Origin: Fictibacillus arsenicus
GTDB taxonomy: Bacteria; Bacillota; Bacilli; Bacillales; Fictibacillaceae
Length of the DNA stretch: 64,000 nucleotides
Direction: 5' to 3'
Assembly (NCBI RefSeq): GCF_001999465.1
Contig: NZ_MQMF01000003.1
Coordinates: forward strand, 372,001 to 436,000
The notes below the pieces were generated by a model. The model worked only from the letters and a program-made list of their open reading frames with translations. It was not told where the DNA came from and did no database searches. Below, piece after piece: positions 42,426 through 53,652 of the stretch; the stretch's first letter is position 1, and each line of letters starts with the position of its first letter. The position numbers and the translations under genes are program-made.

Positions 42426-44288
42426 CTACATGACCCGTTTGAACATTTTCTCGAGTTCATAAGTTGATAGATGAATGGTTATCGGTCTCCCATGAGGGCA
42501 TGTATATGGATCTTCAGATTTTCGCAAAGTCTCCAGCAAAGCAAATATTTCATCGTTTCTTAAATGATGGTTTGCTTTTATCGATCCTTTACATGACATC
42601 ATGATGGCAGCTTCTTCTCTTAATTTTTCTATATCAATCTTTCTATGATCTAGTACCTGCTGAATAATATCCATGATGGTTTCTTTTTCATATCCTTTTG
42701 GAAACCATTGCGGATGTTCTCTAACAATAAAAGTATTTTGTCCAAAGGGCTCAAGAAACAGCCCGACTTGGCTTAAAAAATTCAGATGATTGCTAATAAA
42801 TGCAGCTTCGTGTGTTGTGTATTCAAATGTGTAAGGAACCGTTAACAGCTGTAATTCCCGTTCAACCATCCCTACTTTTTTCCTGAAATATTCATACTTA
42901 ATTCTTTCTTGCGCAGCATGCTGATCAATTAAATATAATCCATTTTCATTTTGTGCAAGTATATATGTCCCGTGCATCTGGCCGATTGGATAAAGAACAG
43001 GTAATTTCTCTTGTTTGTTTGCTCCTGTTTCTTCGATCCTTTCTTCTCTGTCTTCAACAACTGTTTCAGTGTAATTTTTCTTTGTATCTAAAAATGAATC
43101 CATCATTTCGTTTACTTGAACTGTTTCCTGAATGCCTGCAGGTGAATTAGAAGGAATAGAAGTTTTAAATTTAACAGGTTCAGGTACTTGATAAGGATCA
43201 ATCTCTTTGTTCTTTTGAGCGTATTCAAACGAAAAAGCAGACTGCATATCTGTTTCTTTCTGCCTCTGTTCTTTCTTCTGAAAATTAACTTCTGGGATGA
43301 GCTGAACAGCTTTTATTACTTTTCTTAATTCATTTTCGACTAATTGGACGAGTTCTGTTTCTTTACTAAGCCTAGCTTCATGTTTTGAAGGATGTACGTT
43401 TACATCTATAATTGTCGGGTCCATCTTAACAGAAAGAACGGCAATCGGAAATCGCCCAATCGGCAAAAATGTATGATAGGCATTTTGGATCGCTTTTGAA
43501 AGTGCATAGTTCTTAATATATCTGCCGTTCATAAACAGTGAAATATATTGTCTAGATGCTCTGTTCATCTCGGGTTTAGCTATATAACCTGTTACTTCAT
43601 AGTCAAGAGATGTAAATGAAACTGGCAGCATATTCTTTGCTGTCTGAATACCATAAACAGCTGCAATAATCTGCTGCAAGTTTCCATTGCCTGATGTATG
43701 AAGCAATTCTTTTCCGTTATGTTTTAACCGAAAAGAAACATCTGGGTTTGCCAATGCAAGCCTGTTGACTAAATCAGTGATCGTCCCTAGTTCAGTTTGA
43801 ATGGTTTTTACATGTTTTAGACGAGCAGGTGTATTATAAAACAGGTTACGCACTGTCAGGTCGGTACCTTTTCTGCTATTTGTTTGCTGCTGTTTTTTAA
43901 TTTTACCGTTTTCGATAAACAGATAAGTACCAGGACCATCACCTGTTGAAGATTTCAACTCTACCTGAGAGACGGAAGAGATACTTGGCAGCGCTTCTCC
44001 GCGAAAACCCATCGTGCGAATCTGGATAAGGTCATGTTCACTCTTAATCTTGCTAGTAGCATGACGATTAAAAGCAAGGACACAGTCGTCGGCCTCAATA
44101 CCGTCCCCATTATCAAGCACACGAATGAGTGACAAGCCGCCTTCTTCTACTTCAATTTCGATTCTAGAAGCATTTGCATCAATTGAATTCTCAACAAGTT
44201 CTTTAACAACAGAGGCTGGGCGTTCAACTACTTCTCCAGCTGCAATCTTGTTCGATAAATGCTCATCAAGCTGTACGATTTTGCCCAT
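42426..44288 (-). CDS. mutL: DNA mismatch repair protein MutL
   Basis: 620 residues. GHKL ATPase motifs: [12 protein letters not shown] (motif I), [11 protein letters not shown] (II), [12 protein letters not shown] (III). The C-terminal part holds the endonuclease/dimerisation motif [11 protein letters not shown] and ending GRPITIHL. It has a variable Gln/Glu linker of about 100 residues. It starts 16 bp after mutS. Confidence 0.96.
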   Translation of the reverse strand: MGKIVQLDEHLSNKIAAGEVVERPASVVKELVENSIDANASRIEIEVEEGGLSLIRVLDNGDGIEADDCVLAFNRHATSKIKSEHDLIQIRTMGFRGEALPSISSVSQVELKSSTGDGPGTYLFIENGKIKKQQQTNSRKGTDLTVRNLFYNTPARLKHVKTIQTELGTITDLVNRLALANPDVSFRLKHNGKELLHTSGNGNLQQIIAAVYGIQTAKNMLPVSFTSLDYEVTGYIAKPEMNRASRQYISLFMNGRYIKNYALSKAIQNAYHTFLPIGRFPIAVLSVKMDPTIIDVNVHPSKHEARLSKETELVQLVENELRKVIKAVQLIPEVNFQKKEQRQKETDMQSAFSFEYAQKNKEIDPYQVPEPVKFKTSIPSNSPAGIQETVQVNEMMDSFLDTKKNYTETVVEDREERIEETGANKQEKLPVLYPIGQMHGTYILAQNENGLYLIDQHAAQERIKYEYFRKKVGMVERELQLLTVPYTFEYTTHEAAFISNHLNFLSQVGLFLEPFGQNTFIVREHPQWFPKGYEKETIMDIIQQVLDHRKIDIEKLREEAAIMMSCKGSIKANHHLRNDEIFALLETLRKSEDPYTCPHGRPITIHLSTYELEKMFKRVM

Positions 44289-44304
44289 CTTTTATGCCTC
44301 CTTT

Positions 44305-46896
44305 TTATTTCAATTTGGTCTGCAGTTTATATAAAGCATTCATCGCCTCAAGCGGTGTCATTTCAAGGACATTCAATGCTTTTAAATCTTTTAAAACGTC
44401 AGTTTCTTTTGAATCTCTTTTTCGGGAAACAGTGCTTTTATCCGCAAACAAACTTAGCTGGCTTTCCTGTATTTCTTCTTTTGTTGCAGAGACTTCCTGG
44501 ATAGGGAGCGCTTCATTCTTTTCTTGTTTTTCATAAGTCTGAAGGATGGTTTTCGCTCTTTGTATAACATCCTGAGGAAGATCTGCTAATTCTGCTACTT
44601 GAATCCCGAAACTTTTATCAGCTTGTCCATCAATTACTTTATGCAAAAATACGAGACTTCCATTTTCCTCAACAGCACTTACAAAAACATTTTTTAAGGA
44701 TGGAAGCGAATTTTCAAGAACAGTCAGCTCATGATAATGGGTGGAAAAGAGCGTCTTCGCTTGAATTCTTTCATGAATAAACTCGATTATAGACTGTGCA
44801 AGTGCCATCCCGTCATAGGTTGAAGTTCCACGCCCGATTTCATCAAGAAGAATCAAACTATTTTCTGTCGCACTTGTAAGAGCAAAGTTTGTTTCAAGCA
44901 TTTCTACCATAAACGTACTTTGTCCGCCTACTAAATCATCAGCTGCACCAATCCGTGTAAAGATTTGGTCAAACATCGGCAGTTCAGCTTGTTCTGCTGG
45001 TACAAAACAACCGATTTGCATCATTATGGCCGTTAAGGCAAGCTGGCGCATATACGTACTTTTACCTGCCATGTTAGGTCCGGTGATCAAAAGCATATTT
45101 CTTTCATTATTTAAGAAAATATCATTGGGAACATATTCTTGTGCATCCATTACTTTTTCTACAACTGGGTGACGGCCACCAACAATATTTACTTTTCCAT
45201 CTTCTGAAACGGACGGTCTTACATAACGATACTGTTCACTGATCGCAGCAAATGATTGAATGACGTCCAGTTCTGAAATCGCAGAAGCGAGCTGCTGAAG
45301 CCCAGGAATATATTGCTTTACATATTCTCTAACTTCTAAAAATAAAGTGTACTCAAGACCTGAAATTTTTTCTTCAGCTTCTAAAATAATACGCTCTTTT
45401 TCTTTAAGCTCAGGAGTTACATACCTTTCTGCGTTTGCAAGAGTCTGTTTTCTTTCATATCGCTCAGCTGGTACCATCGATAAGTTAGATTTCGTAACTT
45501 CGATATAATAGCCGAATATTTTATTGAATCCTATTTTTAAGGATTTAATTCCGGTCTCTGTTTTTTCTTGCTGTTCTAGTGCAGCAATCCAAGCTTTCCC
45601 GTTCATGCTCGCATCTTTATATTCATCCAGCTTAGCATTATAGCCTTTTTTAATGATTCCGCCTTCTTTAATTTGAACAGGGGCTTCATCATGTATAGCT
45701 GAATCCAAATAATGAGCCAGGTCTTTATGATCCGTCATTTTTTCATAAATTTCAGACGCATACTCACCCGGAATTTGACTTATTTTTTCTTTTAGAACCG
45801 GAACACTTAACAATGATCTTTTTAACTGGACCAAATCTCTTGGACTAGCATTTCCATAAGAGATTTTAGCGATCAGCCGTTCCATGTCATATACAGACTT
45901 CAGCTGTTCTTTCATTTCTTCACGGATAAAAAATTCATTAATGAGCTCTTCAACCAGCTGTAACCGTTTCTCAATAGTCTTCTTTACGAAAAGCGGTTCT
46001 TCTACCCATTGTTTAAGTTTTCTGGCTCCCATTGCCGTCATAGTAGAATCTAACAGCCATAACAACGAACCTTTTTTGCCTTTTGCCCGAATTGACTCAG
46101 TGAGCTCTAGATTTCTTTTTGAAAATGCGTCCAGTTTCATTCGCAGGTCATTCTGCTGAAATTCAACCGGCTTCAGATGCTGAAAGGAACGCTTCTGCGT
46201 ATAGTTTAAGTAATGAAACAGCCTCCCTGCTGCTTTCAATAAAGAAAGATGAGAGATATCTTGTGTAAGATGCAGAAATCTTTCATCAACGCTATTCTCC
46301 TTTTGAATGGAAACCGAAGCCTGTCCGTTGAGAGATATCTTTTCATTCCACTCAGCATGTAACTCTTCATCTCCAACTATTTCTTTAACCCCTTGGCTTA
46401 AGAGCAATTGGATGAATGACAGCTGATTGCCACTATATGTATATCCTTTTTGTTCTCCTGTAGATAAGTCACAAAGAATATAAGCAAATAAATCATTTTC
46501 TCTTTCAATTGAAACAAGGTAATTATTTTCCCTGTCTTGCAATAAATGATCATCAATTACCGTTCCTGGTGTTATGATTTGAATAACTTCCCGCTTCACA
46601 ACCCCTACTGCTTGCTTAGGGTCTTCTACTTGTTCACAGATGGCTACTTTATAACCATTTTCAACCAGGGTTTTTATATAACCTGCAGAAGAATGATATG
46701 GCACGCCGCACATTGGTATGCGATCCTGACTGCCCCCATCTCTGCTTGTTAATGTAATCTCTAAAATTTGAGCTGCACGGACTGCATCATCAAAAAACAT
46801 TTCATAAAAATCGCCTAAACGAAAAAATAAAAAGGCATCTTGATGAGCTGCCTTGATAGATAAGTATTGTTGTATCATTGGAGTATATTGCGACAT
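44305..46896 (-). CDS. mutS: DNA mismatch recognition protein MutS
   Basis: The start at 46896 is chosen because AAAGGTGAAATC precedes it, giving 863 residues. Mismatch-binding F-x-E: RLGDFYEMFFDDA. Walker A TGPNMAGKSTYMRQ, Walker B SLILLDEIGRGTSTYDGMAL, and the FSTHYHEL motif. The C-terminal tail before the stop is charged and would bind the sliding clamp. First gene of mutS-mutL-miaA-hfq. Confidence 0.96.
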   Translation of the reverse strand: MSQYTPMIQQYLSIKAAHQDAFLFFRLGDFYEMFFDDAVRAAQILEITLTSRDGGSQDRIPMCGVPYHSSAGYIKTLVENGYKVAICEQVEDPKQAVGVVKREVIQIITPGTVIDDHLLQDRENNYLVSIERENDLFAYILCDLSTGEQKGYTYSGNQLSFIQLLLSQGVKEIVGDEELHAEWNEKISLNGQASVSIQKENSVDERFLHLTQDISHLSLLKAAGRLFHYLNYTQKRSFQHLKPVEFQQNDLRMKLDAFSKRNLELTESIRAKGKKGSLLWLLDSTMTAMGARKLKQWVEEPLFVKKTIEKRLQLVEELINEFFIREEMKEQLKSVYDMERLIAKISYGNASPRDLVQLKRSLLSVPVLKEKISQIPGEYASEIYEKMTDHKDLAHYLDSAIHDEAPVQIKEGGIIKKGYNAKLDEYKDASMNGKAWIAALEQQEKTETGIKSLKIGFNKIFGYYIEVTKSNLSMVPAERYERKQTLANAERYVTPELKEKERIILEAEEKISGLEYTLFLEVREYVKQYIPGLQQLASAISELDVIQSFAAISEQYRYVRPSVSEDGKVNIVGGRHPVVEKVMDAQEYVPNDIFLNNERNMLLITGPNMAGKSTYMRQLALTAIMMQIGCFVPAEQAELPMFDQIFTRIGAADDLVGGQSTFMVEMLETNFALTSATENSLILLDEIGRGTSTYDGMALAQSIIEFIHERIQAKTLFSTHYHELTVLENSLPSLKNVFVSAVEENGSLVFLHKVIDGQADKSFGIQVAELADLPQDVIQRAKTILQTYEKQEKNEALPIQEVSATKEEIQESQLSLFADKSTVSRKRDSKETDVLKDLKALNVLEMTPLEAMNALYKLQTKLK

Positions 46897-46973
46897 GATT
46901 TCACCTTTTTTCATAACATTTCGATGTTGCTATTATATCATAACTCCTCAATTCATTTCGTTTTCTCTGCATG

Positions 46974-46999
46974 AAAAAAACGGGAAGAATTCTCCCCGC
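46974..46999 (-). terminator. Terminator of cotE
   Basis: CGGGAAGAATTCTCCCCG, an imperfect palindrome; reading leftward, TTTTTTTC follows. Confidence 0.8.
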
Positions 47000-47004
47000 T
47001 TCTG

Positions 47005-47577
47005 TTATTCTTCTAAATCGCCAATCAGAAAGTTCGGATCAAGATCTTCGAAGTTTTCATTATCAACATCATATTCCCAATCTCGTGTATTCTCATCGTC
47101 AAATCCATCCGGATTTACGTAAACGCAAACCTTTGTCTCACCAATGATCTCGCATACAAACTCTCTTTCTACTTGAACAATGACCTTATTTCCGTTTGGA
47201 GAAATGGTTGCTTCAAGCGTATTAGGCTCTTGCAGGGCACGGCAAGTTACTTCATACTGATTCCCAAGCGCGTTTTTATCTCTTACACTCAAATCCACTT
47301 TATCTTTAAAATGTATGGTTTCAGTTACTACTTCCGTTCTAGTATTATCATTGTATGAGTACCAAACGTTAATATCGTAGCTTCCTTCAACTTCTACACA
47401 TTCACCGTTTCTCTTCGGCTTATAAGCATGATTAATGATCCAGCATCCTAAAATACTGCTGGGACGATGAGCTGGTGCAATCGTATGAGTCGCCTGAGAA
47501 AACTTTCTGCCTTTACCACACACTGCTTTTGTGATGATCTCTCTGTAAGTCAACTCCTGATCAACGTGTCTAGCCAT
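47005..47577 (-). CDS. cotE: Outer spore coat morphogenetic protein CotE
   Basis: The start at 47577 is chosen because AGGAGGG lies about 8 bases upstream, giving 190 residues. [49 protein letters not shown] and [18 protein letters not shown] match CotE. The acidic C-terminus is typical. It organises the outer coat around the forespore. Next to mutS as in B. subtilis. The 353 bp upstream to ricA hold AT-rich sequence and a terminator, no gene. Confidence 0.95.
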   Translation of the reverse strand: MARHVDQELTYREIITKAVCGKGRKFSQATHTIAPAHRPSSILGCWIINHAYKPKRNGECVEVEGSYDINVWYSYNDNTRTEVVTETIHFKDKVDLSVRDKNALGNQYEVTCRALQEPNTLEATISPNGNKVIVQVEREFVCEIIGETKVCVYVNPDGFDDENTRDWEYDVDNENFEDLDPNFLIGDLEE

Positions 47578-47892
47578 ACATGAATCCCTCCTATTTCGCT
47601 CTCCATACATTTTATGCAGGGCTAATGCCTATTGTGCTTATTAATAAAAAAATCAGCAATTAGTCTATTTATATGGGCATTCTTAGCGGAATGTTCAAAA
47701 AATATTTTTAATATACGGTACGTGAAATTATATATCAATGGAAAATGATTGGATGAAAGGCAATTGTCGAACAGCCTATAAAACTTTTTGAAGGATCATA
47801 AATAAATATAAAGGACCATAAAACTTTATTTTATAGTCTTTCATCTATTTCATCGGCCCTCTTTTTAGCTATATTATGCAGAACAACAAAAA

Positions 47893-47919
47893 ACACGATG
47901 CTCATCGAACATCGTGTCT
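47893..47919 (-). terminator. Terminator of ricA
   Basis: ACACGATG (47893-47900) with CATCGTGT (47910-47917); reading leftward, TTTTTTGTTG follows. Confidence 0.85.
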
Positions 47920-47930
47920 TTAATATAATA

Positions 47931-48365
47931 TTAGTGGCAGCCGCAGCCGCCAGGAGAACATCCTTCTTGAGAACCTGTTGTTCCTTTAAGAAGATCTCCG
48001 CCAGTCGATTCAATGATCTCATCTGTTACTTTGTTTGAGATTGTATGTGAAACCATTTGCAGAATATCATTCACATCATTCTGCGACTGTTTAAATTCCT
48101 GAACGACAGGGATGCTGTCTAGTTCAGCCATAAGTGAGTCAATCTTTTCTTCTACTTCTCTAGAAGCTTCATGCTTTTGATAATGCTGAAGATTAACAGC
48201 TTGCTTTTGCAAGTTCTTAATTTGCCCCATCAATTTAGCAACGTTGGCATTCGTATTGATTTGAGCTTCAGCTTTCTTGAAAAATTCCACTTCTTCAGTT
48301 GTCGCGATCATTTTTGCAAGTTCTTTTGCTTTCCCTAAAATTTCTTCTTTAGTATAAGTTGCCAT
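47931..48365 (-). CDS. ricA: RicA (YmcA), regulator of sporulation, biofilm and competence
   Basis: The start at 48365 overlaps the miaB stop (TAATG). 144 residues, helical (EEVEFFKKAEAQINTNANVA, VNLQHYQKHEASREVEEKID), with a C-terminal Cys-rich tail (SQEGCSPGGCGCH). RicA works with RicT (YaaT) and RicF (YlbF) and binds Fe-S clusters; the tail cysteines are the likely ligands. It also affects RNase Y processing, and rny lies 8 kb away. Confidence 0.92.
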   Translation of the reverse strand: MATYTKEEILGKAKELAKMIATTEEVEFFKKAEAQINTNANVAKLMGQIKNLQKQAVNLQHYQKHEASREVEEKIDSLMAELDSIPVVQEFKQSQNDVNDILQMVSHTISNKVTDEIIESTGGDLLKGTTGSQEGCSPGGCGCH

Positions 48366-49879
48366 TAGCTTACCACCTCTGATTTTTCTACGACTAATTC
48401 TCCGCCAAGATTCCAAGTTTTAGCGTCGGTAATCTTAACTTTTACAATTTCACCGATCAAGTGTTTAGGAGCTTTAAAGTTTACTACTTTATTAGAACCA
48501 GTGTGACCGGTCAGCACATCCGGATTCTTTTTGCTTTCTCCTTCAACTAGCACTTCTACAACTTTTCCCATGTAAGCGTGGTTTTTGCGAAGCGAAATAT
48601 CATTTAAAACGCTGTTCAAACGCTGAAGACGCTCACGCTTAACCTCCATTGGCACATTGTCTTCCATCTTTGCAGCCGGAGTACCTTCTCGCGGTGAGTA
48701 AATAAACGTATACGCCGCATCGTACTCTACTTCTTTTACAAGAGTAATCGTTTCTTCAAACTGTTCATCTGTTTCATTAGGGAATCCCACAATAATATCT
48801 GTCGTTAATGCTGCGTTTGGAACGGCAGCCTTTATCTTATTTACAAGTTCCAGATAGTGCTCACGTGTATATTTTCGAGCCATTAATTTTAAGATATCAC
48901 TATTGCCGTGCTGAACTGGTAGATGGATGTGATCGACGATATTACCGCCTTTTGCAAGCACTTCGATCAAGCGGTCATCAAAATCACGCGGGTGACTCGT
49001 CGTAAATCGCAGTCTTGGTATATCAATCTTGCGGATTTCATCCATTAGATCTCCTAGACCGTAGTTTAAGTCTTCGAAATCTTTGCCGTAAGCATTTACA
49101 TTTTGACCTAGCAATGTAACTTCCTTATAGCCTTCTCTTGCCAGCTGTCTAACTTCCTCGATAATATCTTGCGGATGCCTGCTGCGTTCTTTGCCTCGTG
49201 TATATGGAACAATACAATACGTACAGAACTTGTCACATCCGTACATAATGTTTACCCAGCCTTTTACATTGCCCTTGCGTTTTCTTGGAAGGTTTTCAAC
49301 AATGTCACCCTCCTTAGACCAAACCTCAACAACCATTTCTTTTGAAAATAGTGCATTTTCAATGATTTGAGGAAGTCGGTGGATATTGTGAGTACCAAAA
49401 ATCATATCTACTTGAGGATAAGTTGATAGTATTCGGTTTACAACAGATTCTTCCTGAGACATACATCCACAGACACCTAAAAGCAAGTTTGGATTGTTCG
49501 CTTTTGTATGTTTCAAATGTCCAAGTTCACCGAAAACTTTATTTTCAGCATTTTCACGAATCGCACACGTATTTAATAAAATGACATCCGCATCTTCTGT
49601 CGAGTCTGTAACATCATAGCCCATCTCATTAAGTATGCCAGCCATAACCTCAGTATCATGTTCGTTCATCTGGCATCCGTAAGTTCGTATATAGAACTTC
49701 TTCCCAACACCTATATCTTTTAAATTCTCAGGAATCATGAAATCTTTTAAAATTTGAGTCTGCTCTTTACCGCGCTTTTTTGCGTCTTTTAAAGAAGGCG
49801 GAGTATAAGTGGTTTGAAAATATTGTGAGTAGTCTCTATTTTTATCTTTATTAATCGTTTTATTGTCTTTCGTATCCAA
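48365..49879 (-). CDS. miaB: tRNA-2-methylthio-N6-dimethylallyladenosine synthase MiaB
   Basis: 504 residues from a TTG at 49879, chosen because AGGAG lies 10 bases upstream; an in-frame ATG at 49957 also exists. N-terminal UPF0004 cysteines in [24 protein letters not shown] and [10 protein letters not shown]; radical SAM CxxxCxxC in [18 protein letters not shown]-terminal TRAM domain. It adds the methylthio group to i6A37 made by MiaA. Confidence 0.95.
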   Translation of the reverse strand: MDTKDNKTINKDKNRDYSQYFQTTYTPPSLKDAKKRGKEQTQILKDFMIPENLKDIGVGKKFYIRTYGCQMNEHDTEVMAGILNEMGYDVTDSTEDADVILLNTCAIRENAENKVFGELGHLKHTKANNPNLLLGVCGCMSQEESVVNRILSTYPQVDMIFGTHNIHRLPQIIENALFSKEMVVEVWSKEGDIVENLPRKRKGNVKGWVNIMYGCDKFCTYCIVPYTRGKERSRHPQDIIEEVRQLAREGYKEVTLLGQNVNAYGKDFEDLNYGLGDLMDEIRKIDIPRLRFTTSHPRDFDDRLIEVLAKGGNIVDHIHLPVQHGNSDILKLMARKYTREHYLELVNKIKAAVPNAALTTDIIVGFPNETDEQFEETITLVKEVEYDAAYTFIYSPREGTPAAKMEDNVPMEVKRERLQRLNSVLNDISLRKNHAYMGKVVEVLVEGESKKNPDVLTGHTGSNKVVNFKAPKHLIGEIVKVKITDAKTWNLGGELVVEKSEVVS

Positions 49880-50124
49880 GACATTTTCACTCCTAACTGC
49901 CTTTGCTGCATATTGCTGCTTCAATCTTTTAATAATACATGTATCTAACTGTAACATTATATCAAATAATTGGTTTTATTAAAACGTGTAATCCCGTAGG
50001 TTTACATAATGATATTATAGTAACTAGTATCACTGCTGCAAACAAAAAAGAAGGATTTCTCCTTCTTTTTTACATTAGGCTCTTTTCTAAAAGATTGTTG
50101 CTTATGATAATTTTTTTCGCTACA

Positions 50125-50345
50125 TTGATAAGTTGATTGAAGTGCAAGGTGCGTGCAAACTACCTGAATAATCCTCTTGCAAGGCATGCGACGAGGAACA
50201 GGCCGCGTCAGGATTTGCGTGTAGACGCAGGAGCACATATACTTCCCAGATGGTGAGACTCCCAAAGGGGCAAAGCGCGAGGAGGCTCACCGCCCGCCCC
50301 GTGGAAAGCGAGCGAACTGGAACGAAAATCAACTACCTTCAAAAA
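50125..50345 (-). repeat. Dispersed GC-rich intergenic repeat, copy C
   Basis: Starts near GTTGATTGAAGTGCAAGGTG and ends with GGCTCACCGCCCGCCCCGTG, GAAAGCGAGC and GAACGAAAATCAAC. Same orientation as copy B. It fills the miaB-kbl gap; frames across it (for example 50002-50332) are not genes. Confidence 0.75.
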
Positions 50346-50373
50346 CAACAATGTTTATAAAATCAGCTTTACA

Positions 50374-51552
50374 TTAAATAATTTCTAGTTCTTTTCCAGC
50401 CTTTTCAAATGCGTCAAGGGCCGCTTGCAATTCTTCTTTAGTATGCTGTGCGGTAACGATTGTTCTTACGCGAGCTTTCCCTTTCGCAACTGTCGGGAAT
50501 GCGATGCCTTGAGCAAATACACCATACTTTAACAATGTATCTGAAAGCTTATGTGCTAAAGCATCATCACCAACAAGAACAGGAGTGATAGGTGTTTCAC
50601 TTACACCCGTCTTAAATCCAAGTTCTTTAAGACCTGCTTTGAAAAATTTCGTATTTTCCCATAATCGTTCCATGTGTTCTGGTTCTTCTTCTAATACATC
50701 AATAGCAGCAGAACTAGCAGCGATAACTGCAGGCGGATGAGATGTACTGAAAAGGAAAGGACGTCCTTTATGGATCAGGTAGTCTCTTAAAGTTTGGGTA
50801 CTTGCAATATAACCTCCAAGAACACCAATCGCTTTACTTAATGTACCAACTTGGATGTGTACACGGCCGTTTAAATTAAAGTGATCGATCGTACCGCGTC
50901 CGTTAGTTCCTAACACTCCGCTTGCATGGGCATCGTCAACCATCACAAGTGCATCGTACTTTTCAGCAAGTTCTACGATTCCAGGCAGTGGTGCGATATT
51001 GCCGTCCATGGAGAATACGCCATCTGTTACGACGATTCTTTTTCTATAATCCTGTGTTTCTTTTAACGCAGCTTCCAAATCTTCTAAATCTACATGCTTA
51101 TAGATTCTTCTTTTTGCTTTTGTTAAACGGATTCCGTCTATTATTGAAGCATGATTCAGTTCATCCGAAATAACGACATCCTGATCTGTCAGGATCGCTG
51201 AAAGGATTCCTTGGTTTGTTGAAAAGCCAGATTGGAATACAAGGCATGCTTCTGTATGTTTAAATTCAGCAAGCTTTTTTTCGAATTCCTCGTGCATAGA
51301 AAGTGTCCCTGCAATCGTACGAACAGAACCAGTTCCTACACCAAACTCTTCAACTGCTTTTAATGCTGCGTCTTTCATTTTCGGATGGCTTGTTAATCCT
51401 AAATAGTTGTTTGAAGAAAGCTGGATTACTTCTTTGCCATTGATAACAACTTTTGATCCTTGCTCAGATTCAAGAGGTACAAGTTTTCTAAACGTTCCCT
51501 CTTCTTTCATATGGTCTAATTCTTCTTGTAAGTATTCAAAACCTTTCATCAT
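50374..51552 (-). CDS. kbl: Glycine C-acetyltransferase (2-amino-3-ketobutyrate CoA ligase)
   Basis: 392 residues, an alpha-oxoamine synthase. [36 protein letters not shown], and the PLP lysine in [16 protein letters not shown]. It cleaves 2-amino-3-ketobutyrate with CoA to glycine and acetyl-CoA, the second step of threonine degradation; tdh, 13 bp upstream, makes its substrate. Confidence 0.95.
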   Translation of the reverse strand: MMKGFEYLQEELDHMKEEGTFRKLVPLESEQGSKVVINGKEVIQLSSNNYLGLTSHPKMKDAALKAVEEFGVGTGSVRTIAGTLSMHEEFEKKLAEFKHTEACLVFQSGFSTNQGILSAILTDQDVVISDELNHASIIDGIRLTKAKRRIYKHVDLEDLEAALKETQDYRKRIVVTDGVFSMDGNIAPLPGIVELAEKYDALVMVDDAHASGVLGTNGRGTIDHFNLNGRVHIQVGTLSKAIGVLGGYIASTQTLRDYLIHKGRPFLFSTSHPPAVIAASSAAIDVLEEEPEHMERLWENTKFFKAGLKELGFKTGVSETPITPVLVGDDALAHKLSDTLLKYGVFAQGIAFPTVAKGKARVRTIVTAQHTKEELQAALDAFEKAGKELEII

Positions 51553-51565
51553 TACAAGCCCCTTT

Positions 51566-52606
51566 CTAAGGTATTAGAACTACTTTTCCGCAATTGCCTT
51601 TTATCATTAAATCAAAACCTTCCTCAAACTGCTCCAATGGAAGAGTGTGAGTGATGATTGTTTCAGGGTACATGTTTCCAGATTGTAAAAGTCCAGACAC
51701 CTGCTGCCATGTTTCATACATCTTTCTGCCAGTAATACCTTGTACTGTTACTCCTTTGAAAACAACATCATTTGTAAGGTCAATTTCAACAGGCTTAACA
51801 GGCAAACTTAAAATAGATACCCGGCCACCGTTCGTAATCATTTTAAAACCTTGGTCGATAGCTACAGGGTGCCCGCTCATCTCACAGACAACATCCACAC
51901 CATTCCCGTCTGTAAGCTCCAGCACTCTTGCTACAGGGTCTTCATTTTTCGGATTAATAACAGCTGTAGCACCAATTTTTTTTGCTAAATCAAGACGGTA
52001 TTCGTTAAGATCTAACGCGATTACCTGGCTGGCCCCAGCAGCTTTAGCTACGTTTACAGCCATGATGCCTATCGGTCCGCAGCCGATAACTGAAACTGTT
52101 TTACCTGCAACATCACCAGCTAGAACCGTATGAACTGCATTTCCCATCGGCTCTTGAATAGAACCATGTTCAAATGGCATATCAGGATCATTCTTCCAGA
52201 TGTTTTCCGCAGGCATCGCCACATATTCAGCAAAACAGCCGTGAGTATCAACACCAATAATCTTCGTATTTTTACAGATATGGAACTGCCCTTTTAAACA
52301 TTGTGGACAAGAATGGCAAACTATATGAGTTTCTGCTGAAACGTGATCGCCAGCTTTAACATTTTTCACTGAGCTTCCTACTTTTTCAACAACCCCAGAA
52401 AATTCATGTCCGAAAACATAAGGAGTTTTCACACGGCTTTGGGACCATTCATCCCAAGTGTATATATGGACATCCGTACCGCAGATCGAAGTTGCTTTTA
52501 CTTTAATTAAAACTTCATCATCTTTAATTTGAGGTATATCTACTGTTTCTAATCGAGCACCGTATCCCGCATGATGCTTAACAATTGCTTTCATTTTCCC
52601 TTCCAA
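51566..52606 (-). CDS. tdh: L-threonine 3-dehydrogenase
   Basis: 346 residues from a TTG at 52606 with GAGGAG seven bases upstream; the alternative ATG (MKAIVKHH) is three codons later. Zinc-binding [19 protein letters not shown] and [12 protein letters not shown], structural-Zn cysteines in [16 protein letters not shown], and NAD site [17 protein letters not shown]. It oxidises threonine; operon with kbl. Confidence 0.95.
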   Translation of the reverse strand: MEGKMKAIVKHHAGYGARLETVDIPQIKDDEVLIKVKATSICGTDVHIYTWDEWSQSRVKTPYVFGHEFSGVVEKVGSSVKNVKAGDHVSAETHIVCHSCPQCLKGQFHICKNTKIIGVDTHGCFAEYVAMPAENIWKNDPDMPFEHGSIQEPMGNAVHTVLAGDVAGKTVSVIGCGPIGIMAVNVAKAAGASQVIALDLNEYRLDLAKKIGATAVINPKNEDPVARVLELTDGNGVDVVCEMSGHPVAIDQGFKMITNGGRVSILSLPVKPVEIDLTNDVVFKGVTVQGITGRKMYETWQQVSGLLQSGNMYPETIITHTLPLEQFEEGFDLMIKGNCGKVVLIP

Positions 52607-52753
52607 ACTGAACACTCCTCACTAAACATCAAATATCATATCCAACATCATTGTACATTTTATAAATAGTGAGGTAAAGAGCAGTGTTCTCCTCAGATGG
52701 ACATACGCAGACACCGAAAAAAATTCTTGAAAAAATTTTAACTTAAACAAAAA

Positions 52754-52777
52754 CCTCCTCCTAAATATAGGAGGAGG
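52754..52777 (-). terminator. Terminator of korB
   Basis: CCTCCTCCT (52754-52762) with AGGAGGAGG (52769-52777); reading leftward, TTTTTG follows. Confidence 0.9.
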
Positions 52778-52784
52778 CTATGAA

Positions 52785-53651
52785 TTACATAAATTCTGTC
52801 ATTAGCTGATTGAATTTTTCCTCTGACAGGTTTAAGTCCATTTTAGCTAGAGCTTCTTTGCTGTAGCCATGGGCAAGATCCTGATAAGAAGACTTTACTT
52901 TATCCTGGTAGATAATCCCTTTGACAAGGCCTTTGTTCTCCATCAATGTTTGCATAGCCATCATTCGATTTGAAGAATCATAGTTTTCAATTGAGCTTAA
53001 TGGAACCAAGTGTTCTTTGAACCAGTCATATGTGTTTACCTTATTGTAAGTAACACAAGGCGAGAAAACGTTGATTAAAGAGAATCCTTTGTGATTAATA
53101 CCTGCTTCAATTATAGAAGTAAGTTCTTTAAGATCTGTTGAAAAGCTTTGAGCTACAAATGTCGCACCTGCGGTTAAGGCAAGCTCCATAATGCCTATAG
53201 CTGATTCTACAGAACCTTCTGGCGTACTTTTCGTCTTAAAACCAACATCAGAACGCGGTGATGTCTGTCCTTTCGTCAGTCCATAAATCTGGTTATCCAT
53301 TACGATGTATGTGATATCAATATTTCTTCTGATCGCGTGTACCGTGTGGCCCATACCGATTGCAAATCCGTCACCGTCACCGCCAGAAGCGATTACAGTT
53401 AAGTCGCGGTTTGCCATCTTTACACCTTGTGCAATAGGCAGTGAACGCCCATGAATTCCATGAAACCCATAAGATTTGATATATCCAGAGATTCGCCCAG
53501 AACAGCCGATTCCAGATACGACCGCAAGATTATCTGGTTCTAACCCGACATTTGCTGCCGCTCTTTGAATGGCTGCCTGCACAGAAAAATCTCCACAACC
53601 CGGACACCAGTTAGGTTTGATACTGTTACGAAATTCTTTAAATGTAGCCAT
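52785..53651 (-). CDS. korB: 2-oxoacid:ferredoxin oxidoreductase, beta subunit
   Basis: 288 residues. WCPGCGDFSVQAAIQRA holds two of the Fe-S cysteines and SGIGCSGRI a third; the TPP site is ASGGDGDGFAIGMGHTVHA. The subunit binds TPP and a 4Fe-4S cluster and, with KorA, decarboxylates 2-oxoacids (2-oxoglutarate likely) to acyl-CoA with ferredoxin. It follows korA by 1 bp. Confidence 0.92.
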   Translation of the reverse strand: MATFKEFRNSIKPNWCPGCGDFSVQAAIQRAAANVGLEPDNLAVVSGIGCSGRISGYIKSYGFHGIHGRSLPIAQGVKMANRDLTVIASGGDGDGFAIGMGHTVHAIRRNIDITYIVMDNQIYGLTKGQTSPRSDVGFKTKSTPEGSVESAIGIMELALTAGATFVAQSFSTDLKELTSIIEAGINHKGFSLINVFSPCVTYNKVNTYDWFKEHLVPLSSIENYDSSNRMMAMQTLMENKGLVKGIIYQDKVKSSYQDLAHGYSKEALAKMDLNLSEEKFNQLMTEFM

Positions 53652-53652
53652 A

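Noticed and set aside
50002..50332. Two leftward frames upstream of miaB
   Set aside because: They translate the dispersed repeat copy C.
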